Of a stretch of DNA of 7,976 nt, positions 1-4,817 are shown piece after piece. The notes beneath the pieces were generated by a model. The model did not search any database. It worked only from the letters and a program-made list of their open reading frames with translations, and was not told the origin of the DNA. The translations under genes and the position numbers were made by a program. The stretch's first letter is position 1, and the number at the start of each line of letters is the position of its first letter. This DNA is from Acidobacteriaceae bacterium (GTDB lineage: Bacteria > Acidobacteriota > Terriglobia > Terriglobales > Acidobacteriaceae): assembly GCA_030040395.1 (NCBI GenBank), contig JASHTU010000623.1, positions 1 to 7,976 on the forward strand. The letters run 5' to 3'.

Positions 1-527
1 GTGCGGATGTCGGGCTCGCTCACGATCTCGATGAGCGGCGTGCCGCAACGGTTCAGGTCGAGATAGGTGCGCGTGGCCGAGTCAGCAAAGCCTTCGTGCA
101 GGCTCTTGCCCGCGTCTTCTTCCATGTGCAGGCGCGTGATGCCGATTCTTTTTGTCGAACCGTCGGCCGCGGGCACGTCGATCCAGCCGTGCTCGGCTAG
201 CGGCTTGTCGTACTGCGAAATCTGGTAACCCTTGGGCAGGTCGGGATAGAAATAATTTTTGCGCGCGAAAATCGACCGCTCCCGCACCTCGCAGTTGAGC
301 GCCAGCGCGGCCAGCGCAGCGTACTCCACGGCCTTTTCGTTGAGCACCGGCAGCGCGCCGGGCAGCCCCAGACACACCGGGCAGATGTTCGTATTCGGCT
401 CGGCGCCAAAGCGATTGGCGCACCCACAAAAAGCCTTGGTCGCGGTGAGCAACTGCACATGCACTTCGAGCCCGACCACAGGCTCATATTTGGCCAGAAC
501 CTCCGGAGAAATTGCCGCCGTCGCCAT
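1..527 (-). CDS. gatB: Asp-tRNA(Asn)/Glu-tRNA(Gln) amidotransferase subunit B, N-terminal part (truncated by window edge)
   Basis: GatB is the subunit of the cytosolic GatCAB amidotransferase that binds tRNA, phosphorylates the mischarged Glu or Asp with ATP and accepts ammonia from GatA. The 175 codons visible start [20 protein letters not shown]. Seen motifs: GLEVHVQL (res. 19-26), the zinc-type cysteine pairs FCGC (C34, C36) and CPVC (C49, C52), [14 protein letters not shown] (89-102), and the GatB signature [12 protein letters not shown] (157-168). The family is usually near 480 residues, so about two thirds lie beyond the left edge. The ATG at 527-525 is the natural start because the conserved domain begins about 15 residues later. 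There is no Shine-Dalgarno sequence; a TAGAAT hexamer lies 6 bases upstream. It is divergent from the toxin-antitoxin operon with a 101-bp gap. No gatA or gatC is visible in the window. Confidence 0.95.
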   Translation of the reverse strand, partial: MATAAISPEVLAKYEPVVGLEVHVQLLTATKAFCGCANRFGAEPNTNICPVCLGLPGALPVLNEKAVEYAALAALALNCEVRERSIFARKNYFYPDLPKGYQISQYDKPLAEHGWIDVPAADGSTKRIGITRLHMEEDAGKSLHEGFADSATRTYLDLNRCGTPLIEIVSEPDIR

Positions 528-533
528 GAAAGA

Positions 534-539
534 ATTCTA
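534..539 (-). promoter_or_regulatory. Candidate -10 element of gatB (leaderless arrangement)
   Basis: The minus strand reads TAGAAT, one base from the TATAAT consensus, ending 6 bases before the gatB ATG. If used, transcription would begin at or within a base or two of the start codon. No good -35 box is seen 16-18 bases upstream. This is inferred from spacing only. Confidence 0.35.
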
Positions 540-608
540 GCGCGCGTCTCGGTTGCCATCACCGTCGGCAAACGCGGCGGAAATGCGCCCGAACCGGTTG
601 CAATGCGG

Positions 609-614
609 TACAAT
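609..614 (+). promoter_or_regulatory. Candidate -10 element of the toxin-antitoxin operon
   Basis: TACAAT (5 of 6 to consensus) lies 14 bases before the antitoxin ATG, predicting a leader of about 8 bases without a Shine-Dalgarno sequence. The hexamer sits between GGTTG (596-600) and CAACC (620-624), a short inverted repeat that could be part of an autoregulatory operator, as expected for Phd-type antitoxins, but five-base arms are weak evidence. Confidence 0.35.
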
Positions 615-628
615 CGGACCAACCAAAT

Positions 629-901
629 ATGGCCGTGATCCACATCTCGGAAGCCGACGCCGCCCGTGACCTGCCCGGTCTGCTGGCCCAAGTGCGCGCC
701 GGCGCGGAGATCGTCATCGAATCCGGCGCCGCGCCAGTGGCTGTCCTGCGCACGCCGGCGCCGCCCCGCCGCTCCATCGAGGAGTGCATCGCGCTCTTGC
801 CCGAAGACTCTCCGGCGACAATCGACGAGGACTTCGCCCGTGACGTTCAAGACGCAGTGGCCGCGCATCCGGAACCGCTGAATCCTCCGGCATGGGACTG
901 A
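629..901 (+). CDS. Phd/YefM-family (VapB-type) antitoxin
   Basis: A 90-residue antitoxin expected to bind and neutralise the PIN-domain RNase encoded directly downstream and to repress the shared promoter by DNA binding. The N-terminal part (res. 1-42) has the Phd/YefM fold signature: HISEADAARDLPGLL, then a basic/acidic stretch RAGAEIVIE and APVAVLRTP. The C-terminal tail (about 65-90), with FARDVQDAV and LNPPAWD, resembles the toxin-wrapping end seen in many VapB proteins. The ATG at 629 places the conserved ISEA motif at residue 6. The stop codon overlaps the toxin start by 10 bases, so the two are probably translationally coupled. It has no Shine-Dalgarno sequence. The family assignment is firm from motifs; DNA binding and autoregulation are family knowledge. 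Confidence 0.88.
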   Translation: MAVIHISEADAARDLPGLLAQVRAGAEIVIESGAAPVAVLRTPAPPRRSIEECIALLPEDSPATIDEDFARDVQDAVAAHPEPLNPPAWD

Positions 902-1305
902 TCCTCGATTCCAGTGTGTTGATAGCAGCCGAGCGCAAGGGCAGGAACGCGCACCAGGCCCTTGTCGAGATCGCCGTGCGCGCCGCCGGTGAAGACGTGG
1001 CCATTTCGGTCGTTACGTTGATCGAGTTGGCGCACGGAGCGGCCCGCGCCAATACTCCGCAGAGAAAAGCCATGCGCCAGCAGTTCATCCGCGAACTGAT
1101 GACCGCTGTGCCCGTGCATCCGGTGTCGGCTTCGGTCGCTCTCCGGGCCGGGCAGATCGACGGCGAAAGCACGGCCAGGGGCGTCATTTTGCCCCTCTCC
1201 GACCTGCTGATCGGCGTCACGGCGCTCGATCTTGGCTACCGCGTCGCCACCGGCAATGTGCGCCACTTCCAGCGCATCCCCGGTCTCAATGTAGTCATGT
1301 TCTGA
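892..1305 (+). CDS. vapC: PIN-domain endoribonuclease toxin, VapC family
   Basis: A 137-residue PIN-domain toxin, predicted Mg2+-dependent endoribonuclease; VapC relatives usually cut tRNA or rRNA and stop growth when the antitoxin is lost. Acidic residues in expected places are D6 (ILDSSV), E45 (TLIELAHG) and D104 (PLSDLLIG). The fourth conserved position, usually Asp or Asn, is in ATGNVRHF (N122), a form typical of the FitB/VapC subgroup, so the site looks intact. The length is normal for the family. The start ATG at 892 lies inside the antitoxin gene (10-base overlap, ATGGGACTGA), with no Shine-Dalgarno sequence of its own, arguing for translational coupling. The target RNA cannot be deduced. 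Confidence 0.92.
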   Translation: MGLILDSSVLIAAERKGRNAHQALVEIAVRAAGEDVAISVVTLIELAHGAARANTPQRKAMRQQFIRELMTAVPVHPVSASVALRAGQIDGESTARGVILPLSDLLIGVTALDLGYRVATGNVRHFQRIPGLNVVMF

Positions 1306-1429
1306 GGCAGGATCCCTTTTCTTTTTAGCTGCTGCTTCCGCCCGTTCATCGGGGCCGGAATCGACCCACGATCCACCTGCGGGTGCCCACCCAAGTTACG
1401 TCGCCGATAACCGAGCACAAATGCGGCTG

Positions 1430-1472
1430 TCCCATCCTAGCCGCGCTTTTGTTTTTTGCGGCGAGGGTGGGA
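1430..1472. repeat. Palindromic repeat unit 1 (REP-like)
   Basis: The left arm tcccatcctagccgc (1430-1444) and right arm gcggcgagggtggga (1458-1472) are inverted copies with 13 of 15 positions matching and a 13-base T-rich loop. A related palindrome follows 31 bases later, so this is a repeated motif and not a lone hairpin. The shape is that of a REP/ERIC-type intergenic element. Similar 'cccaccct' palindromes are, to my recollection, common between genes in Acidobacteriota. Confidence 0.6.
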
Positions 1473-1503
1473 ACCGATGTGGCTGGATATAGAATGGTGC
1501 GTT

Positions 1504-1571
1504 CCCATCCTACGCTGCGCCAAGAATCGCGCGCCCTGCTCTGGGCCGAATGAACGAAGAGCGAGGGTGGG
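1504..1571. repeat. Palindromic repeat unit 2 (REP-like)
   Basis: The left arm cccatcctacgct (1504-1516) pairs with agcgagggtggg (1560-1571), with one extra base and one mismatch, across a 43-base middle. The arms share cccatccta / cgagggtggg with unit 1, so the two are diverged copies of the same element. It ends 28 bases before the stop codon of the hypothetical gene read from the other strand. Confidence 0.5.
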
Positions 1572-1599
1572 CGCTCGCCAAAGGATGAGGCCCTTCAGT

Positions 1600-2067
1600 T
1601 CACATCTCTGGATGAGCGCGCATATAGGCCTCCAGTTGATCGAGATTCCAGTGTTGCTGGATATTTCCCGTCGCCGCGTCGACCACATAGGCCTCGGTGT
1701 GGCCCATCTCTTCGCCGCAGTCGCTTGTGGGGTAAACGGACAGGACTAACACCAGATCATCGGTTCCCGGCGCCCAATTATAGGCCTGAATATTATCTCC
1801 GCGTGTCTCGCACCAGTAATGGACCTTGAACGCATTCCAGGCCGTCTCCGTGGCTGGCAATTCGGCGATTTTTTCGCCTTGAACGCTAAACACTCGGACG
1901 TGAAATCCGCCGATTGCGCCGCCGTCGCTCCAGGTCACAGCGAAAAACCTGTCGTCGTCGGACCAAACTACACTCACGCCGGCGGATAAGTCCTTCAGAG
2001 AAGTTCGGAGCAGGACTTCGTTACCGGGGCGGACAACAAGGTCTCCTCCCGTGTCGCCTTTTCGCAT
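1600..2067 (-). CDS. Hypothetical protein, likely the 3' part of a frameshifted gene
   Basis: 155 codons encode a protein I do not recognise. It has short beta-strand-like stretches: VSVVWSDDDRFFAVTW (res. 31-46), FHVRVFSVQGEKIAELP (about 55-71) and AYVVDAATGNIQQHWNLDQL, which look like blades of a propeller or WD40-like sheet with a 'DaaTG' turn. It has no signal peptide and no ribosome binding site, and its first residues (MRKGD) lie where a 79-codon frame that does have a signal peptide stops making sense. An in-frame TGA at 2082-2080 prevents upstream extension. Dropping one A from the AAAA run at 2059-2062 would join the two frames into one protein of about 219 residues. It may therefore be the C-terminal part of a broken gene, or of a gene with a sequencing error. 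Confidence 0.55.
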   Translation of the reverse strand: MRKGDTGGDLVVRPGNEVLLRTSLKDLSAGVSVVWSDDDRFFAVTWSDGGAIGGFHVRVFSVQGEKIAELPATETAWNAFKVHYWCETRGDNIQAYNWAPGTDDLVLVLSVYPTSDCGEEMGHTEAYVVDAATGNIQQHWNLDQLEAYMRAHPEM

Positions 2068-2260
2068 CGACGGTATAGCTCAGCTTACCTTCTTGGAAAA
2101 TCCGATGCACCGACCACGGCACCCAGGTGCACGTGTGGTGCGCGCAGCCGGCGAAATTGCTGAATGCTCCAGGAGCATCGAGCTGGCAGAACACCACCGA
2201 AACGTACCTCAGAACGAGAAGTGTCGCGAGAACCTTGAGCGACTTCAACAAAGCGGGCAT
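2021..2260 (-). CDS. Exported hypothetical protein, N-terminal part of a probable frameshifted gene
   Basis: 79 codons starting MPALLKSLKVLATLLVLRYV: a short basic start followed by a hydrophobic core, as in a signal peptide or membrane anchor, ending near VVFCQLD (C25 could be a lipoprotein-like cysteine, though the box is poor). The mature part has four more cysteines or histidines close together (GCAHHTCTW). After YTVDAK (res. 62-67) the frame becomes Arg-rich and loses sense (RRHGRRPCCPPR), while the +1 frame continues well. It starts 12 bases after the galactosidase stop codon, with an AGGA at about 10 bases spacing, so it is probably co-transcribed with and downstream of that gene. The function is unknown. 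Confidence 0.5.
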   Translation of the reverse strand: MPALLKSLKVLATLLVLRYVSVVFCQLDAPGAFSNFAGCAHHTCTWVPWSVHRIFQEGKLSYTVDAKRRHGRRPCCPPR

Positions 2261-2272
2261 TATCAGTTAATC

Positions 2273-3883
2273 CTATTCATACCCGTACAGCGTAACCTTC
2301 TCGATCTTTTCCGAGCGTGGGTCGAAGCGCCAATCCTTCCCCTGGTCGTCTTCGTCTCCGTTCAGCCGCCGCCCCGGAACCCACTTCCCATCCTCAAACG
2401 TTCCTTCGTCAATCGCGCCAATCCCCGCCTGAGGACCGCTTTCGAGCCGCGGCGTAAACGCCACCCGAAAGCCCTTGCCCGCGCCGAGAAAAGCATCTTT
2501 GCCATCGCCCATGATCAGCCCGAAACCGCTCGCGGAGGGTCCGTCGAAGCTGTTGTCGAGGCCCACCCGCAGCGTGTAGCCGTCCATGGTGAAATCCACC
2601 GCGGGCTGCTCGCGGCTGAGCACAAATCCGTGCACGTCGCCCGTTGTTTGCCGTTCGAGGAGCTGAGGGGCCAACTCCGCAATCACTTGGTAGCTTTCGG
2701 CCAATGGGTCCTTGGCGTCGGCCTCGGACTCGATGCCGAATGGCGAAAATCCGATTCCCGCCTCCTCGCCCAGCGCAAAGAAGACATTCGCCGCTCCCGC
2801 CGCGCCGCCGCGCGTCTCCGGCATATACAGCGGATTCCCGGCGCGACGATACCGCCGCGACCATAGCTCGAAGCGCGGATCGTACAGGTCCGGCGAGTAG
2901 AAGTCCAGCGACGAGCCCGCTGCGCGCCACACATCCATTACCCATGGTTCCGGGCAGCCGCTCGGAAACTCGCCCGGCGGCGTATCGTCGCCGGCCAGCC
3001 ACGTGTTCACATACATGGGAATGTCATACTCGGCCTTGCCCGCCTTCGCCACCGCCTGAATAAAACGCGCGTAGTTCCACGCCATAAAAATCTCGTCCGT
3101 GCGGTCGTTGTCGCCGAAGACCTCCGTCCACACACCCGCAGTTATGTCTCCGTGCGCATCCCATCGCTCGCGCAGGTCGGGATTAAGCTCGTTATAGTGC
3201 GCCTTTAGATACGCGGTGAGTTCTTCCGGCACGGCCGCATCAAACGCCTGGTTCGCGGCCTCGGAGTGATCGCGCGAGTCGCCCAGCACACCCACCTCGT
3301 TTTCCACCTGCATCATGAGCACGGTGTGCTCGCGGCCGTCGATTTGCTTGATGTGCCGCATAAGCGCGGCGAAAGCGCGCGCATCCGCCTCCTGCGTGGC
3401 CGCGCACAAAGGACTTAGAATCTCCACTTCGCTACCATGCTCGACCACGCGCTGAAAGCGCCGCACATCGCTTTTGACCCATACTGGCGCGTAGCTCGAC
3501 ATCCCGTTCTTCCAGGTGGCGAGCCACAGAAAGACGATGCGCTGGTGCGCAGCCCGCGCCTGATCGATAAGCCCGTCCACGAGAGTAAAGTCGTAGTTCT
3601 CCTCTTGGGGCTCGATCAACTCCCAACTCAGCGGTGTCACCACGGTGTTGAGGCCCAGCGCCTCCAATTTGGGCCAGATCGGCTTCATGTACTCGAGGCT
3701 CGACGAAGACGAATTGTGCAACTCGCCGGAAAGCATGAGGAACGGCTTGCCGTCCACCATGAGCTGCGTTGCCGCGCCCCGCTTTTCGAGGTGTGGGGCG
3801 TCGCTTGGCTGCGCGCCGAGCACCGCGCCGGCGAGGCCAAACAGCGCCAGCAGAATTGGGAACAAAATCAATCGGTTTCGCAT
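2273..3883 (-). CDS. Secreted beta-galactosidase-like glycoside hydrolase, GH35 type with DUF5597 C-terminal domain
   Basis: A 536-residue enzyme expected to remove terminal beta-galactose from oligo- or polysaccharides outside the cytoplasm. Residues 1-24 (MRNRLILFPILLALFGLAGA...) form a clear signal peptide with a likely cut after VLGA. The TIM-barrel region starts near 35 with GKPFLMLSGELHNSSSSS, a GH35/GH42-type beta-1 strand. The clan GH-A acid/base is E196, preceded by N195, in QVENEVG; the nucleophile is E356 in YMPETRGG. Both catalytic glutamates are present, so it should be active. From about 390 the sequence (SYQVIAELAPQLLERQ, then TLRVGLDNS) matches the DUF5597 C-terminal domain used in Caulobacter-type BgaA enzymes. 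There is no Shine-Dalgarno sequence; an extended -10 lies 10 bases before the ATG. The small exported hypothetical gene follows at 12 bases. Exact substrate unknown. Confidence 0.88.
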   Translation of the reverse strand: MRNRLILFPILLALFGLAGAVLGAQPSDAPHLEKRGAATQLMVDGKPFLMLSGELHNSSSSSLEYMKPIWPKLEALGLNTVVTPLSWELIEPQEENYDFTLVDGLIDQARAAHQRIVFLWLATWKNGMSSYAPVWVKSDVRRFQRVVEHGSEVEILSPLCAATQEADARAFAALMRHIKQIDGREHTVLMMQVENEVGVLGDSRDHSEAANQAFDAAVPEELTAYLKAHYNELNPDLRERWDAHGDITAGVWTEVFGDNDRTDEIFMAWNYARFIQAVAKAGKAEYDIPMYVNTWLAGDDTPPGEFPSGCPEPWVMDVWRAAGSSLDFYSPDLYDPRFELWSRRYRRAGNPLYMPETRGGAAGAANVFFALGEEAGIGFSPFGIESEADAKDPLAESYQVIAELAPQLLERQTTGDVHGFVLSREQPAVDFTMDGYTLRVGLDNSFDGPSASGFGLIMGDGKDAFLGAGKGFRVAFTPRLESGPQAGIGAIDEGTFEDGKWVPGRRLNGDEDDQGKDWRFDPRSEKIEKVTLYGYE

Positions 3884-3893
3884 GACGGCAGGG

Positions 3894-3902
3894 AGTGTAG
3901 CA
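3894..3902 (-). promoter_or_regulatory. Candidate extended -10 promoter of the galactosidase gene
   Basis: The minus strand reads TGCTACACT, a TGn extended -10 followed by TACACT, ending 10 bases before the ATG at 3883. The predicted start point is only about 3 bases before the start codon. No Shine-Dalgarno sequence lies between. The -35 region is poor. This would separate the gene from infC, whose stop is 124 bases upstream. Confidence 0.4.
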
Positions 3903-4007
3903 CAGCGGTCTCACGCAGACTGGCTCCGCGCCGGTGAACTGCGCAGAGAAAGCAATGCTCTCCGTGAGGGCGGCCCATGCCGGCAATGCAGAAGATCGGG
4001 TTTGGCT

Positions 4008-4604
4008 CTACGCCGTGGGCCGTGGCCCTTCGGCCTGCGGAGGGGCGGGCGGCTTGGGCTTCGCCGCTTCCTGTTTCTTGGCAGGGGCGAGAATCGCGTG
4101 CAGAATCGTGCCTTCCATGCGCGGCATGAACTCCACCACTCCGGCGTCGCCCACGTCCTGGATGAGCCGGTTGATGATGTTGTAACCCAACTCGCGGTGG
4201 GCCATCTGGCGGCCGCGGAAGCGCAGGCTGGCTTTCACCTTGTCGCCGTCGGTGAGGAAGCGCACCGCTTGGTTCTTCTTGGTCTGGTAGTCGTGCTCAT
4301 CCACCGTGACTGAGAACTTGACTTCCTTGATGGTGATGACCTTTTGCTTTTTGCGCGCCGCTCGCTCGCTCTTTTCCTTCTCGTAGAGATAGCGGCCGTA
4401 GTCCTGAATGCGGCAAACTGGCGGGACGGCGGTGGGCGAAACCTCGACCAGGTCCAGGCCGCGCTCGCGGGCAATGCGCATCGCCTCGTAGGGCGGAAGA
4501 ATGCCGATCTGGACGCCGTTCTCGTCGATTACGCGGATTTCCCGCGCGCGAATCCGCTCGTTGACGCGGATAAAAGACTTCGCCGAACGCTTGTCGAATG
4601 CGAT
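4008..4604 (-). CDS. infC: Translation initiation factor IF-3, starting at AUC
   Basis: IF-3 binds the 30S subunit, keeps it apart from 50S and checks the start codon and initiator tRNA. Taking ATC at 4604-4602 as start gives 198 residues: (M)AFDKRSAKSFIRVNERIRAR. The N-terminal domain spans about 11-80 (RVNERIRAREIRVIDENG, GLDLVEVSP, PPVCRIQDYG), a Lys/Arg-rich linker 80-90, and the C-terminal domain 91-173 (KEVKFSVTVDEHDYQTKK, VKASLRFRGRQMAHRELG, PRMEG). A Pro/Ala-rich tail (about 176-198) makes it some 20 residues longer than usual. The ATC is chosen because GGGAGGAG sits 4 bases before it, the family normally begins here, and there is no ATG, GTG or TTG nearby in frame; the first in-frame ATG is at 4808, adding 68 unrelated residues. 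IF-3 genes are known for rare AUU/AUC/AUA starts used in autoregulation. rpmI and rplT do not follow. Confidence 0.93.
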   Translation of the reverse strand: MAFDKRSAKSFIRVNERIRAREIRVIDENGVQIGILPPYEAMRIARERGLDLVEVSPTAVPPVCRIQDYGRYLYEKEKSERAARKKQKVITIKEVKFSVTVDEHDYQTKKNQAVRFLTDGDKVKASLRFRGRQMAHRELGYNIINRLIQDVGDAGVVEFMPRMEGTILHAILAPAKKQEAAKPKPPAPPQAEGPRPTA

Positions 4605-4608
4605 GGTG

Positions 4609-4616
4609 CTCCTCCC
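4609..4616 (-). promoter_or_regulatory. Strong Shine-Dalgarno sequence deciding the infC AUC start
   Basis: The minus strand reads GGGAGGAG then CACC then ATC. The GGAGG core has 6 bases to the ATC codon, ideal spacing. It is the only strong ribosome binding site at a gene start in this window, and it fixes the start at a non-AUG codon. Confidence 0.85.
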
Positions 4617-4643
4617 GTATCTTGTTTCCGCCCGCCGCCCAAT

Positions 4644-4660
4644 CCCGCCGGATCGGCGGG
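4644..4660 (-). other. Perfect hairpin in the infC leader
   Basis: CCCGCCG and CGGCGGG form a perfect 7-bp GC stem with a 3-base loop, 40 bases before the infC start codon and inside the predicted 5' leader. No T run follows, so it is not an intrinsic terminator. It could shape the leader for autoregulation or mRNA stability; no known leader family is recognised. Confidence 0.45.
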
Positions 4661-4679
4661 GCTTGACGAGCGCACCCTG

Positions 4680-4710
4680 AGTATAGCATTGGCTTGAATT
4701 TGCCGGACAA
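4680..4710 (-). promoter_or_regulatory. Candidate infC promoter with extended -10
   Basis: The minus strand reads TGCTATACT (4688-4680), an extended -10 with TATACT (5 of 6). A TTGTCC that could act as -35 lies at 4710-4705, with a 19-base spacer, rather long, but an extended -10 tolerates a weak -35. The predicted start near 4673 gives a leader of about 69 bases that includes the hairpin at 4644-4660 and the Shine-Dalgarno sequence. Confidence 0.5.
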
Positions 4711-4718
4711 GGGGCTGG

Positions 4719-4817
4719 TGGGTCAGTTTGAAGGGTAAGGGCCTCCGCCCGTACGAAAAGGCCTTCAAAATGAGGAGGGCTTAAGCCTCTGAGGGCATGT
4801 AAAATCACACCGACCCA
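4719..4817. repeat. 99-bp imperfect inverted-repeat element (MITE-like or structured RNA)
   Basis: The ends tgggtcagtttga (4719-4731) and tcacaccgaccca (4805-4817) are inverted repeats matching at 11 of 13 positions. Inside lie further self-complementary blocks: gagggcttaagcctc (4776-4790, centred on the palindrome ggcttaagcc) and cctccgcc...ggccttcaaa pairing with tttgaagggtaagggcc. The whole could fold as a branched long hairpin. The mtaB stop codon TAG directly abuts the right end, and the infC promoter lies just left of it. The ends resemble tgggtcagttt-type transposon termini. No transposase is present. It has no T run, so it is a poor intrinsic terminator. Confidence 0.45.

Larger units (their letters stand above)
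1306..1599. other. Non-coding gap between the toxin gene and the convergent hypothetical gene
   Basis: No open frame here has coding character. The segment is a meeting point of convergent transcription units. It holds a GGGTG-CC-CACCC palindrome (1381-1392) and two longer degenerate palindromes (listed separately). No classical intrinsic terminator (GC stem plus T run) is visible for the vapC operon; the T-rich stretch cccttttctttttag directly after vapC has no stem before it. Confidence 0.6.

Noticed and set aside
596..624. GGTTG...CAACC inverted repeat as a defined antitoxin operator.
   Set aside because: Five-base arms separated by 19 bases arise easily by chance; kept only as a remark under the promoter.
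714..1266. Minus-strand open frames over the toxin gene.
   Set aside because: Shadows of the antitoxin and toxin genes, whose catalytic and fold motifs are clear in the plus frames.
1348..1408. tRNA-like remnant on the minus strand (possible 7-bp acceptor ATCGGCG/CCCCGAT and a GTCGATTC T-loop-like stretch).
   Set aside because: Only 61 bases long, no anticodon arm or D arm can be drawn, the T loop lacks one T and the T stem does not pair. At best a decayed fragment.
2051..2866. Long plus-strand open frame of 271 codons.
   Set aside because: Antisense to the galactosidase; His/Arg/Pro-rich product typical of a shadow frame in GC-rich DNA.
4605..4808. N-terminal extension of IF-3 to the ATG at 4808.
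   Set aside because: The 68 extra residues have no IF-3 character, cross the predicted infC promoter and part of the 99-bp repeat, and the Shine-Dalgarno sequence points to ATC at 4604.
4719..4817. Possible tRNA or tmRNA end on the minus strand (TTCAAAC followed by GACCCACCA).
   Set aside because: The five bases before TTCAAAC do not pair with those after it, and no cloverleaf forms; an inverted-repeat element explains it better.
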